From positions 8,400-72,399 of the forward strand of contig CAZUZI010000002.1 in NCBI GenBank assembly GCA_964625015.1: a DNA stretch of 64,000 nt, in the 5' to 3' direction. Each line of letters opens with the position of its first letter. Positions within the stretch are counted from its first letter, which is position 1. The position numbers and the translations under genes were made by a program. Of the stretch, positions 9,873-19,223 are shown piece after piece. A model generated the notes under the pieces. The model was not told the DNA's origin and did no database searches. It saw nothing but the letters and a program-made list of their open reading frames with translations. This DNA comes from UBA5209 sp964625015 (GTDB lineage Bacteria; Patescibacteriota; Dojkabacteria; SC72).

Positions 9873-10773
9873 CACATTGAGCTATGACTACAGACAGTAT
9901 TGGAAAGATAGAGAGTACGAAAATAGTGCTGAAAAAATTGTATTAGAGAAACTTTTAAAAAACGAACATGGTAATTGGTTTATAGATATAGGTGGATCAT
10001 ATGGTAGATTGACCCCCTCCTATTACGAGAAATATAATAACTGCATAATACTGGATTACTCCCTTAAGACATTACAAAACAACTACGAATATATTAAGAA
10101 CAACTTCCGAAATACAACATTAATAGCTGCAAATGCATACCATTTACCATTTAAAGACTCTACATTTGACGGAGGTTTAATGGTAAGAGTACTTCACCAC
10201 ATAGAGAAACCTAACGAGTACTTTACGGAAGCGTATAGAGTATTCAGGAATCAAGCTATATATATACAGGAATATGCAAACAAAAAACATTTAAAAGCGA
10301 TATTTAAAGCGCTTTTTAAGCTGGATTTCTCAGTATTTAATAAAACCCCATATCAGCAACCAACGAAAGAAAACTATGAAGGAGCAAGAAAAGGTGCATA
10401 TGTACCCTTCTTTAATTACCATCCAAAATGGATAAATGAAACTCTACAAAAAGAAGGATTTAAAATACTTTCAACAGTTGGATGCTCATTTTTCAGAATA
10501 AATCTACTTAAAAAGATCTTTAATACCAATATATTAATATCACTTGAAATGATTGCTCAGTCATTCTTTTCTTGGTGTAATATATCTCCAAGCATATTTG
10601 TTAAAAGTTCTGTAGAGAAGAAAAACAGTACAGATGAGTATACAAAGCTAGAAGATATTCTAAGTTGCCCAAAGTGTAAAGATGAGCTCGATATAGACAG
10701 AAATAGTGCAGTATGTAAAAACTGCAAAGAGAAGTATGAAAAGAAAGAAAATATTTGGGATTTTAGAGTATAA
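9850..10773 (+). CDS. SAM-dependent methyltransferase with C-terminal zinc ribbon
   Basis: Class I methyltransferase of 307 residues, substrate unknown. The SAM-binding motif I is FIDIGGSYGRLTP (about residues 42-54), followed by an acidic strand-2 end (IILDYS) and the strand-4 region DGGLMVRVLHHIEKP typical of the UbiE/ArsM-like group. The C-terminus carries a CPKC...CKNC ribbon like the Trm112/UPF0434 family, which usually stands at the N-terminus of such enzymes or is a separate subunit. It overlaps dnaG by 23 bases and abuts rsmA with no gap, so the three are probably co-transcribed. An rRNA, tRNA or cell-envelope substrate are all possible. Confidence 0.75.
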   Translation: MNKIANYDTLSYDYRQYWKDREYENSAEKIVLEKLLKNEHGNWFIDIGGSYGRLTPSYYEKYNNCIILDYSLKTLQNNYEYIKNNFRNTTLIAANAYHLPFKDSTFDGGLMVRVLHHIEKPNEYFTEAYRVFRNQAIYIQEYANKKHLKAIFKALFKLDFSVFNKTPYQQPTKENYEGARKGAYVPFFNYHPKWINETLQKEGFKILSTVGCSFFRINLLKKIFNTNILISLEMIAQSFFSWCNISPSIFVKSSVEKKNSTDEYTKLEDILSCPKCKDELDIDRNSAVCKNCKEKYEKKENIWDFRV

Positions 10774-11493
10774 ATGAAAGCAAAAAAATCATTAGGTCAG
10801 AATTTTTTTATAAATGAGAATCTAAGTAGATATATCCTTGACAGGATTGATAATAATAATATTGATACAGTAGTAGAGATTGGTCCTGGCTTAGGATTCT
10901 TCACGAAAAAACTTATCGAAAGATTCAAAAATATCATTGTCATTGAAAAAGACTTTGAACTTGCACAAAATCTTCAGAGAGAATATCCACAAATTACTGT
11001 AATAAATGAAGATTTTCTCGAGATTGATCTAAAAGATATAACAAAGAAGGATGTAATATATTTTGGATCTCTGCCTTACAATGTGTCAAAACCAATAATA
11101 CGAAAAATTGTTACAGATTCTTCTTTTGTACATAGCGGATACTTCATTGTTCAGAAAGAAGTTGCTGAAAAATATCTTTACAGGAAACCATATAACATAC
11201 TCTCTCTAACTACCAATATATATTCTAATGTAAAAAAAGAGTTTGATATTTCACCAGCATCATTCAGACCACAACCAAAAGTAACAAGTGCACTAATATC
11301 ATTTACTAAAAAGGAACGATACAAGATAGATAATAAAGAATTAGAGGAATTGATAAAGAGTGCTTTTAAACAACCAAGAAAGAGTTTAAGGAACAATCTT
11401 AAAAATACAAAATACAGGGACAGAATAGATGAGTATACAGATAGAAGACCTGCAGAACTCTCTCTCGAGGAGTATATATCATTACTAGAGTAA
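10774..11493 (+). CDS. rsmA: 16S rRNA dimethyladenosine transferase (KsgA family)
   Basis: Dimethylates the two adjacent adenosines in helix 45 near the 3' end of 16S rRNA during small-subunit assembly. The 239-residue protein starts MKAKKSLGQNFF, the family N-terminus, and has motif I VEIGPGLGFFTKKL, motif II VIEKDFELA and motif IV FGSLPYNVSKPI (family consensus NLPY; here SLPY). It is about 30 residues shorter than the E. coli enzyme, mostly at the C-terminal domain. The start codon follows the stop of the methyltransferase gene directly (TAAATG), which argues for translational coupling. Confidence 0.95.
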   Translation: MKAKKSLGQNFFINENLSRYILDRIDNNNIDTVVEIGPGLGFFTKKLIERFKNIIVIEKDFELAQNLQREYPQITVINEDFLEIDLKDITKKDVIYFGSLPYNVSKPIIRKIVTDSSFVHSGYFIVQKEVAEKYLYRKPYNILSLTTNIYSNVKKEFDISPASFRPQPKVTSALISFTKKERYKIDNKELEELIKSAFKQPRKSLRNNLKNTKYRDRIDEYTDRRPAELSLEEYISLLE

Positions 11494-11532
11494 CATATCC
11501 TTTTCTCTACCAACAGATGATATAATCGACCA

Positions 11533-11991
11533 ATGAACAGAAAAAAGATCAAGGAGAAAAAGGAAAAACAGCTTGATTTTGGGCTTAAAAATCCTCCACA
11601 AAATATATATTACAAATACAAAGATCAATATGAGCTATGGCTTTCTAAACTAGAAACTTACAAGTTTATGAAAGATATATTGATGTGGTTTATACTAGTA
11701 ATAAGTATTGCGCTCATCATCACACAAGTTTATACAATACAATCTATAACTGTTCTACCAAGTACAATACCTGTGTTTAACTACTTCTTTACACTAACAT
11801 TAAGACTTGCAGATTCTAATTGGATTTACGTATATCCTGCATTAAGTAGTATCGTTTTAATAATAGGACTATTCTTTACAAATAAGTATTATCACACAGA
11901 AAGAGAGCTGTCTAGAATACTCTTAGTATCTATCCTACTTGTCACACTCTCTCTCTCCTTCATATTATTAAAAATAGTTTACACATTCTAA
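11533..11991 (+). CDS. Small membrane protein of unknown function
   Basis: I do not recognise this 152-residue protein. It has a lysine-rich N-terminus (MNRKKIKEKKEKQ), then three predicted membrane segments at about residues 45-68, 92-116 and 128-150. TATAAT at 11521-11526, with TGA in front, ends 6 bases before the ATG, giving a leaderless promoter. It is followed after 3 bases by the WecA-like transferase, so the two probably form one operon and it may assist envelope polysaccharide synthesis. Confidence 0.7.
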   Translation: MNRKKIKEKKEKQLDFGLKNPPQNIYYKYKDQYELWLSKLETYKFMKDILMWFILVISIALIITQVYTIQSITVLPSTIPVFNYFFTLTLRLADSNWIYVYPALSSIVLIIGLFFTNKYYHTERELSRILLVSILLVTLSLSFILLKIVYTF

Positions 11992-11994
11992 AAT

Positions 11995-13203
11995 ATGGAC
12001 AATTCAATACCAACAACACTTTTAGAAAAGTTACTAAGTATGAATACTTGGTCTACATCTACAGCATATGATAAATATCTTAGCTATTGGCCAATCTTTG
12101 TACTTGGTATTGTAATATCACTTTTAATAACACCAATTGCTGGATATATAGCTAATAAATTTAGACTTACATATAAACCAGGAAGTGGAAAAAATGGAAA
12201 AGATTTCGATAATCCAGATAAAGCAGTACATAAGGTTGAAACTCCAGCCCTTGGAGGACTATCCGTTACAATACCAATCTTAGTTGCAATCGCAATATTT
12301 TTTAGATTAGACCCAACGACAATACCAATACTTCTAGCATTAGGAATATTAGTAACTGGAAGTGTATTAGATGACATATTTACACTCTCAGCAAAAGTAC
12401 AACTAGGATATCAGATATTAGCAGCAAGTATAATTGCCATTTCCATACTAGATCTATCGAATGTAAGCTTCTTTGGGAATGATTTTTTCAATCTAACAAC
12501 ATATACATGGAGTACACAGATACTCTCAATTCCACTCTCTTTTGCATTCCCAGGGGATTTAATATTAATTGCATGGATAATACTTTGTATTAACTCTGTA
12601 AAATGGGTAGGAGGCTCTCCTGGCTTAGTAGAATCATACTCCCTTGTAATATTTTTCTTACTCTTTATTATCTCTGTAAGAACATTTTCAATCTTCTCTT
12701 CTACAGCAAGTATCCTCATTGCAGGGACACTAATACCTCTTCTTTACTTTGCATACCCTTCTCCAAAGATTATGTCAGGCTCAAGTGGAAAGACAGTATA
12801 TGGTTTTCTAATTAGTATCCTTGCACTCACCGCAGGTCTGAAATTCTCTGTAACTATCATGCTACTTGCTATCCCATTACTTGATGCAATCTTTGTTCTT
12901 GTATACAGAGCAATTAAATACAAGCCAAAGAATCCAATTGAATTAATGCGTATAAATGATACCTCTCATCTCCATCATAGACTCTTACAACTAAATCTCA
13001 CAGACAAGCAAATTTTACTAATTGAAACATCAATATCATTAGTTATAGGATCAATCGCAATATTAACTGCAGGAGCTATTAGATTTTTTGTAATAATATT
13101 CGGAATTGCATTTGTACTTGCTTTCATCGTCTTTATCAACTACAGAGCGAACAAGAAAGATGACAGCAAGAAGGGTTCTCCAGAATCTAGATACTCTTAC
13201 TAA
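11995..13203 (+). CDS. MraY/WecA-family glycosyl-1-phosphate transferase
   Basis: Polytopic membrane enzyme (402 residues, about 11 segments) of the family that transfers a sugar-1-phosphate from a UDP-sugar to undecaprenyl phosphate. Seen in the sequence: the double aspartate of SVLDDIF (126-127), the aspartate of PLLDAIFVLVYR (297) and the WecA-type cytoplasmic motif SHLHHR (324-329), which points to a WecA/TagO-like rather than MraY enzyme. Unusually, the loop that normally reads N-x-x-N/D-x-x-DGxDGLA is NSVKWVGGSPGL here, without the aspartates. The enzyme may still act, with altered substrate choice, or may have lost activity. Position next to PEGA and DUF4012 proteins fits a role in envelope glycan assembly. 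Confidence 0.85.
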   Translation: MDNSIPTTLLEKLLSMNTWSTSTAYDKYLSYWPIFVLGIVISLLITPIAGYIANKFRLTYKPGSGKNGKDFDNPDKAVHKVETPALGGLSVTIPILVAIAIFFRLDPTTIPILLALGILVTGSVLDDIFTLSAKVQLGYQILAASIIAISILDLSNVSFFGNDFFNLTTYTWSTQILSIPLSFAFPGDLILIAWIILCINSVKWVGGSPGLVESYSLVIFFLLFIISVRTFSIFSSTASILIAGTLIPLLYFAYPSPKIMSGSSGKTVYGFLISILALTAGLKFSVTIMLLAIPLLDAIFVLVYRAIKYKPKNPIELMRINDTSHLHHRLLQLNLTDKQILLIETSISLVIGSIAILTAGAIRFFVIIFGIAFVLAFIVFINYRANKKDDSKKGSPESRYSY

Positions 13204-13248
13204 TCCTTTTGTAGACAAATACAGAGTGCTCTCATATAATGAATGCAT

Positions 13249-13896
13249 ATGAAAAAATGGAAATCTGCCCTCATATTAATAGTCATTGTTCTCTTTTTGT
13301 CGATTATATTCTTCTTTGTTCAACCAGAAGATATACTCAAACAAATACCAATCATTAGGAACCTTTATCAAAATACAACATTAGAAATTACAACCCCATA
13401 CGGTAGAGCAAAAGTATTGATAGATGGAAAAGAGTACGGAGAAACACCTTCAGATATACAAAGCCTTGTTGCAGGAGAGTATGACGTAGAGCTTCAGAGA
13501 GTATCCAATAAGGACAACTTCTATATATCTCATAAGTTTCCAGTTGTATTAACAAAAAATACAACAACTAGAATAAATATGGAAATAGGACCAGAAAATG
13601 TATTACACGGCACAGTCCTTTACTACACAGAAGATAGTAACTCCATCTCCAACAAAGGAAAGATAACAATTACTGATAATGCAGTTAATACAAAAGTATA
13701 TATGAACTCTGAGTTCTTAAAATCATCACCTATCACGAATTTGGAACTTAACGAAGGTGAATATGAGATCTTACTTCAAGCAGAAGGGTATGAAAATCTC
13801 GAATTACCAATCATTGTAAGGAATGGGTATATACTAAACGTTAAAGGATATTTAATGCCAATACCAGTAACTTTTGATAGTGCAAAAGATGAGTAA
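13249..13896 (+). CDS. PEGA-domain membrane-anchored protein
   Basis: Protein of 215 residues with one N-terminal membrane anchor (about residues 5-24) and two outward-facing beta domains of PEGA type: the first around TPYGRAKVLIDGKEYGETP, the second around NTKVYMNSEFLKSSPI with LNEGEYEILLQAEGYE. PEGA domains occur in surface-layer and envelope proteins; exact role unknown. There are two in-frame ATGs. TATAAT at 13235-13240 is only 2 bases from the first (13243) but 8 from the second (13249), so the second is chosen. Its 3' end overlaps the next start by 8 bases (ATGAGTAA). Confidence 0.75.
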   Translation: MKKWKSALILIVIVLFLSIIFFFVQPEDILKQIPIIRNLYQNTTLEITTPYGRAKVLIDGKEYGETPSDIQSLVAGEYDVELQRVSNKDNFYISHKFPVVLTKNTTTRINMEIGPENVLHGTVLYYTEDSNSISNKGKITITDNAVNTKVYMNSEFLKSSPITNLELNEGEYEILLQAEGYENLELPIIVRNGYILNVKGYLMPIPVTFDSAKDE

Positions 13897-16888
13897 TACA
13901 GATTTAACAAAAATAAAAGGGCAAACACCACTATCTATAATTGTTCATGGAGGTGACTATACAGGATATTTACTTTCTAAAACTCTTCTTGAGCAAGGTA
14001 GTCAAGTTGTAATAATAGATAGATATACATCACAATCAAAACAGTATTTTTCTGAATTGAGAAAAAGTGGAAAAGTAAGCTTTATCGATTTTAAAGGCAT
14101 AAAGAATTTCTATGAGAAGATTGCTCGTATAGATTACCTCTTTTACCTTCTTGGAGAGAAGCTTGAAAAAGACACAAATATTGATAGTAAAGACTTTTTA
14201 CAAGAGTCTGGATACCTAGGTTTAAGTTTGGAATCTGCACAGAAATTTAAAGCTAAAATATCCATAGTAACATCCCTTAGACTAAATAGAGAACTCTCAA
14301 ACCGGATTAACAATGAAAAGACTGGTAAATCAACACCTTACTCACCACTTGAACTACAACGATACGCAGAGAACTCTACTGCAGAGTTTGTAGATAAAAG
14401 TAAAGGTAATATTAGAATCTTAAGATTAGGAACAGTAATAGGAAAAGGTATTACAAAAGTAACCGATAGAACATTAGATAGGCTTTTTACAGATGCAACA
14501 CAGAAACCACAAATAGAAATACAGGGGGAAGGATTAGAAATTCATAATTTAATACATGAGACAGATGCTACATACGGTATATTAAAACTTACATTTGATG
14601 ATAATACAAAGGGAGAAGTGATATCTCTTTGTAATAAGAATGACTACACAACTCTCTCTCTTTCATACAAACTTCTAGAACTAGATGTTGAATCGAAAGC
14701 GATTAAGTTTACAGAATCAGAAGATGATAAATATGTACTCCAAGATCTCTATGTACCAGCACCAAATGCATCACAATTCTCATGGAAACAGAATGTATCT
14801 CTAGAAGAAGCAATTGTAGAACAGATAAAATCATATTATGAAAGATCTGATAAGAAGTGGGATTTAGGTAACAGTGTTACATCAAAGAGAAAGGGTAGTG
14901 AAGATATTTCAAATGTATCTAAAACAAAATTAGGTCTTTTTGTTCAAAAAATACTCTCTCCCTTTAAGAGTATATTTAATACAGAAAAACTCTTTAGTGA
15001 AATCAGCTATTGGAAAATAATAAAATATCTTTCAATTTTAATACTCTCCATCCTAGGAATATACTACCTGCTATCTCCAATACTTGGGATATCTTTAGGT
15101 ACATACTTAATATATTCAGAAACAGACAAACTAAAACAGTCTTTTGCGTCATTCGATTTTGATTCAGTAAGTAAAGACTCCATAAATATATATACAAATC
15201 TAAAGAGAGTAGAGAATAATGTCTCTAGACTCTCATGGCTATTCACACTGACAAATAACAGGAATCTTTACAATGATACAACACAGATACTTCAGGGCTC
15301 AGGGTATGCACTTGATAGTATGCAAGATCTTGCGGTTGGTCTTAGACCTCTTGGAGAGTACATTAAAGATTTTAAACCTGCGGTTGGGTTTGGAAATGGA
15401 GAAGTTGCTACGACAGTCGAATACAGGGAGTATTTACTTGCAATTGATGATAATAGATACAACATTCAAGAGGGTATATACAAAATGAGTTTAGCTCAAA
15501 ACTTGATAAGTACAGTTAATACAAAAAATTTCCCAACATACCTCCAAGAACCTATTCTTGATTACAAAGAATTTATCAATGATATTCATAATACAGTTAT
15601 ACCACTTGAAAAAGTTTCGCAATTCTTACCAGATTTACTAGGTGTAAATGAAAGGAAAAGATATGTGGTACTACTACAGAATGATGGAGAAATAAGGAGT
15701 ACAGGAGGATGGATATCAAGTTATGCAATACTTTCAATTGAGGGTGGACAAATCAGAGAACTTTATGTTGATGATATATACAATGCAGAAGGAACACTTA
15801 AAGTAAAAGGTGATACATACAGGACACCGATATCAATGGTAAAGGCACTAGGTAACACCCCTTATTCATTCTCTTTGGTAAACTGGGATCCTAATCTAGA
15901 TACAGTTATGACTAATACAGAACAGTTTGTATATGATCTTGGGAAAGGAAATAAGATAGATGGTGTAATTACAATAGATACTGTATTTCTACAGAAACTT
16001 TTAGATAAGTGGGGAGGTATTGAGGTTCCAGGAGAGTCAGAGATTATTACATCTTCTAATCTGTACTCAAAGATATTCGAGATGCATGAAGAATTTACAC
16101 CTGGTTCATCAAGGAAATCTACATTCCTTGCATCACTTGCAGATAGAGCCGTAACGAAGATACTCTCCTCCGATTTCAATGGATACAAAGAGATCTCAGA
16201 TGTAATATCTCAATCATTAGAAGAGAAACATTTACAAGCGACATTTAAGAATACATTAGCAAAATCATACTTTGATGAAAGTAACTGGGACGGTAACATG
16301 GATAGTAAATACCTATCAGCACCAATAGATATTGATTGGAACTGGGGTGGAAACAAATCAAACCTATACATTAAGAAAAACCATACATTAGAAATAAATG
16401 TAAAGGATGAGAACACAATAGAATACAAATATCAGATAGCAATAGAGAATAATTCAACATCTAATACATACCCAGAAGGGGATTATATTAACTACATTAG
16501 AATATTTATGCCAGTAGATGTAACCCCGTTAAGTATCTTAGGCGTAAAGGATAATAAATATGATGTATACAACGAAGGGGGATATAAAATTATAGGAGGT
16601 TGGTTTAATATACCTGCAGGTGAAAATAAGACATTAGAGATATCATATAGATTAACAAATACTGAAAACGAATCTTTCCCATTACAGAAAGATGATACCC
16701 ATTACAGTATGGATATCAATATATATAAACAACCAGGGAGTAGAAAAGATGCATACAATTTAAATGTTACATACCCAGAGACATGGGAAATAGAACAGAA
16801 CGAAGGAATGACAAAAATAGGCAACCAGCTAAACAGAAGATTCGAATTAGCTACAGATGAGAATTTCAATATATCGTGGCAAAGATAA
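13889..16888 (+). CDS. Epimerase-like domain fused to DUF4012 membrane protein
   Basis: Large fusion protein of 999 residues. The first ~300 residues resemble NAD-dependent sugar epimerases/SDRs, but the nucleotide motif is degraded (IIVHGGDYTGYLL instead of GxxGxxG), so catalysis is doubtful. One membrane segment lies near residues 385-405. The large outer part is a DUF4012 domain, recognised by YVVLLQNDGEIRSTGGW and the following beta-rich region. DUF4012 proteins are frequent in CPR and Actinobacteria next to polysaccharide genes, consistent with the WecA-like gene upstream. A TTG at 13874 would add five residues; the ATG that overlaps the preceding stop is preferred because the same ATGA-type overlap joins rpoB and rpoC. 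Confidence 0.75.
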   Translation: MSNTDLTKIKGQTPLSIIVHGGDYTGYLLSKTLLEQGSQVVIIDRYTSQSKQYFSELRKSGKVSFIDFKGIKNFYEKIARIDYLFYLLGEKLEKDTNIDSKDFLQESGYLGLSLESAQKFKAKISIVTSLRLNRELSNRINNEKTGKSTPYSPLELQRYAENSTAEFVDKSKGNIRILRLGTVIGKGITKVTDRTLDRLFTDATQKPQIEIQGEGLEIHNLIHETDATYGILKLTFDDNTKGEVISLCNKNDYTTLSLSYKLLELDVESKAIKFTESEDDKYVLQDLYVPAPNASQFSWKQNVSLEEAIVEQIKSYYERSDKKWDLGNSVTSKRKGSEDISNVSKTKLGLFVQKILSPFKSIFNTEKLFSEISYWKIIKYLSILILSILGIYYLLSPILGISLGTYLIYSETDKLKQSFASFDFDSVSKDSINIYTNLKRVENNVSRLSWLFTLTNNRNLYNDTTQILQGSGYALDSMQDLAVGLRPLGEYIKDFKPAVGFGNGEVATTVEYREYLLAIDDNRYNIQEGIYKMSLAQNLISTVNTKNFPTYLQEPILDYKEFINDIHNTVIPLEKVSQFLPDLLGVNERKRYVVLLQNDGEIRSTGGWISSYAILSIEGGQIRELYVDDIYNAEGTLKVKGDTYRTPISMVKALGNTPYSFSLVNWDPNLDTVMTNTEQFVYDLGKGNKIDGVITIDTVFLQKLLDKWGGIEVPGESEIITSSNLYSKIFEMHEEFTPGSSRKSTFLASLADRAVTKILSSDFNGYKEISDVISQSLEEKHLQATFKNTLAKSYFDESNWDGNMDSKYLSAPIDIDWNWGGNKSNLYIKKNHTLEINVKDENTIEYKYQIAIENNSTSNTYPEGDYINYIRIFMPVDVTPLSILGVKDNKYDVYNEGGYKIIGGWFNIPAGENKTLEISYRLTNTENESFPLQKDDTHYSMDINIYKQPGSRKDAYNLNVTYPETWEIEQNEGMTKIGNQLNRRFELATDENFNISWQR

Positions 16889-17233
16889 TTAAATAACTAT
16901 TGTATCCTTACTCTTAAGATACATATATATATCTAATATCTCTTCTAGTGAAGTTTCATTCATATTTGCAAATTCAGCAATCTCACTTACATCTAAATCT
17001 GTATTAACTGGCATTCTATTACTAATACCCATAGGTTTAATAAAAGTTGCAATATGGTTAGACTTACAATTATCGCATGAGAAGTGTATAATACTCGAGA
17101 TATTGTTATCTTGAATTATATCTAAGTTATCTGCAGTATAGGGGGTACCGCATTTATCACAAAACTTCGCAATGACATCTATAAAAAATTGTTTTCTTTC
17201 GTCTAAATTGTCTTTTTTAATTACTTTCTTCAT
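16889..17233 (-). CDS. Small protein with paired CxxC motifs, unknown function
   Basis: The 114-residue protein has two zinc-type knuckles, CDKCG (about 27-31) and CDNCK (about 54-58), and an acidic C-terminal half. It is not an obvious ribosomal protein or known family to me; a nucleic-acid-binding or regulatory zinc ribbon is plausible. On the minus strand TATAAT (17246-17241, preceded by TGG) ends 7 bases before the ATG, a leaderless promoter facing away from rpoD with 25 bases between the two start codons. Its stop abuts the stop of the DUF4012 gene. Confidence 0.65.
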   Translation of the reverse strand: MKKVIKKDNLDERKQFFIDVIAKFCDKCGTPYTADNLDIIQDNNISSIIHFSCDNCKSNHIATFIKPMGISNRMPVNTDLDVSEIAEFANMNETSLEEILDIYMYLKSKDTIVI

Positions 17234-17258
17234 ATATTAAATTATACCATATATATAA

Positions 17259-18353
17259 ATGGCAAAAACTTCTCAAAAAGCTATAAATATCAAAGATTTA
17301 ATACAAAAAGGTAAAATACAAGGATTCTTAAGTCAAGAGGATATCTTAGACGTATTTCCTACAATAGAGGAGGATGTTGTACTACTTGATGAGATATTTA
17401 AGGAGTTACAGGTAAATGATATAGAGGTATTAGAACCAGAGGAGAATCATGTAAAGAATTCGGAGGAAATGACATTAGAGAAGAAGATTCGAATACTTAA
17501 AACTATTCAGTCAACAATATCCACAGATGCAATAAGATCTTACCTATACGAGATAGGAAAGATTCCTCTACTTACAGCAGATGAAGAGGTAATACTTGCC
17601 AAAAGGATAGAGAATGGAGATCAAGAAGCTGCTCAGTTACTCATTACAGCAAACTTAAGGTTGGTTGTAAGTATTGCGAAGAAATATAGTAAGAGTGGAT
17701 TAGAGCTACTTGATTTAATACAAGAAGGAAATATTGGGTTAATGAGAGCTGTTGAGAAATTTGATTATCACAAGGGTTTCAAATTCTCTACATATGCAAC
17801 ATGGTGGATTAGACAAGCAATTACGAGAGCTATTGCAGATCAAGCTAGGACTATTCGTGTACCAGTACATATGATTGAAACTATAAACAAGTTTAACAAA
17901 GTAAACAGTATACTCACTACTAAGCTTGGTAGACAACCAACAGATGAAGAAATTGCGAAAGAAATGGATATTGAATTAGAAAAAGTTTCTGAAATTAGAA
18001 AGATAAAACAAAACCCTTCTTCACTCGCAACTCCAATAGGGGATGAAAAAGATAGTAAATTACAAGATATCCTACCAGATGAATGGTCACAGAGTCCTGA
18101 AGACTTTGCAACATCGGAATATCTTAAGAATCAGCTTAAGGATATACTCGACTCCCTACAAGATAGAGAAAGAAGAGTACTTTCATTAAGATTTGGACTT
18201 GATGATGGTGTAACAAGAACATTGGAAGAGGTCGGAAGAGAGTTCGGAGTTACAAGAGAAAGAATAAGACAGATAGAGGCAAAGGCATTAAAAAAGCTAA
18301 AAGATAAATCATCAGAGAAAAGATTAGATGATTACATCAATCTCTCTAGATAG
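17259..18353 (+). CDS. rpoD: Primary sigma factor (sigma-70, RpoD/SigA)
   Basis: Housekeeping sigma factor of 364 residues. After a short acidic N-terminus come region 1.2 (RSYLYEIGKIPLLT), region 2 with the -10 recognition helix (YATWWIRQAITRAIADQ), region 3 (RTIRVPVHMIE) and region 4 with the -35 helix-turn-helix (LEEVGREFGVTRERIRQIEAKAL). All DNA-contacting blocks are well kept, which agrees with the canonical TATAAT and extended -10 elements seen before most genes here. It shares a 25-base divergent promoter region with the zinc-ribbon gene. It is not adjacent to dnaG. Confidence 0.96.
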   Translation: MAKTSQKAINIKDLIQKGKIQGFLSQEDILDVFPTIEEDVVLLDEIFKELQVNDIEVLEPEENHVKNSEEMTLEKKIRILKTIQSTISTDAIRSYLYEIGKIPLLTADEEVILAKRIENGDQEAAQLLITANLRLVVSIAKKYSKSGLELLDLIQEGNIGLMRAVEKFDYHKGFKFSTYATWWIRQAITRAIADQARTIRVPVHMIETINKFNKVNSILTTKLGRQPTDEEIAKEMDIELEKVSEIRKIKQNPSSLATPIGDEKDSKLQDILPDEWSQSPEDFATSEYLKNQLKDILDSLQDRERRVLSLRFGLDDGVTRTLEEVGREFGVTRERIRQIEAKALKKLKDKSSEKRLDDYINLSR

Positions 18354-18358
18354 AAATA

Positions 18359-18601
18359 CTAATTCTGACTAGTTAAATCAAAAAATTCTGAAGGAAGAAC
18401 AGGGAAACTACTCTTCGTTCTTTCTGATATTTTATCCAATGTTGCTGTATCAAAATTTTTACTTAATGGCTTTGTATATGTGGCCGCATTGGGATTTACC
18501 TCAGAAAACACCCTATTAGAAACAAGTTGAAGACCACCCCATATGATTGCTATGACAAGAAGGAGAACAATTCCAACTATATATTTTTTTAATATTTCCA
18601 T
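18359..18601 (-). CDS. Small single-pass membrane protein in the pilN/pilO operon
   Basis: An 80-residue protein with one N-terminal membrane helix (about residues 7-27) and a short outer tail. It follows the pilO-like gene by 5 bases and is the last gene of the minus-strand unit. Its position is that of PilP in type IV pilus operons, but it is too short for PilP and lacks a lipoprotein signal, so I leave the function open. It is convergent with rpoD, 5 bases apart. Confidence 0.6.
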   Translation of the reverse strand: MEILKKYIVGIVLLLVIAIIWGGLQLVSNRVFSEVNPNAATYTKPLSKNFDTATLDKISERTKSSFPVLPSEFFDLTSQN

Positions 18602-18606
18602 ATACT

Positions 18607-19221
18607 TTAATCGTAAAATTTAGGATTATCAGGTATATGATAGATCCTTAATGTTAAAGAATATCTCGTATTACCTGCATCATCAGCATCTTCTCCGTAT
18701 GAGAGAGATTCAATTACAGGATACATTGGCATGGCTTCTAAATCTCTTAACAGTGTAATAAGGTAAACCTTCTTTCCACTAACAGACATCCTAACAGACC
18801 AAGGTTTAAGAGAAAGAGTATTGATCTTATATGTCTCTCTGTCATATTCAGAAAATGAAATAGTATTAAGAACAAAGTTATTTCTTGCAATAACAGCATC
18901 TATATTTGATAAAAAGAGACTAAAATTCCCAGTTGAGGGGAAAAGCAAAGAAAGATCTTTAAATTCACTACTCTTTTCAATATATTCAGCATCAAGAGAA
19001 GAAAGAGCTGATAATTTATCCTCAAGTGCTTTTTGAGTTACCTCCTTACTCTTTATCTCCTTATTTATCTGGAATATTGCACTTACAGTAGGAATAATTG
19101 CAAATACTAACAAGAGAATTGCAATTACGTATGTTAAACCAATAAAAACATTATCCACCTGCTTAGATGGAGCCTTTTTTATTAAATTTGCTATTTCAAA
19201 TCTTCTACTTTCTTCTGCCAT
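18607..19221 (-). CDS. PilO-like type IV pilus assembly protein
   Basis: A 204-residue bitopic protein: short cytoplasmic part, membrane helix at about residues 30-50, coiled coil (EIKSKEVTQKALEDKLSAL) and a ferredoxin-like C-terminal domain, the plan of PilO. PilN and PilO form heterodimers that connect the cytoplasmic pilus motor to the outer structures. It starts 2 bases after the stop of the pilN-like gene. Family assignment rests on architecture and gene order, since sequence conservation is low. Pilus motor and pilin genes are not in this window. Confidence 0.65.
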   Translation of the reverse strand: MAEESRRFEIANLIKKAPSKQVDNVFIGLTYVIAILLLVFAIIPTVSAIFQINKEIKSKEVTQKALEDKLSALSSLDAEYIEKSSEFKDLSLLFPSTGNFSLFLSNIDAVIARNNFVLNTISFSEYDRETYKINTLSLKPWSVRMSVSGKKVYLITLLRDLEAMPMYPVIESLSYGEDADDAGNTRYSLTLRIYHIPDNPKFYD

Positions 19222-19223
19222 AA

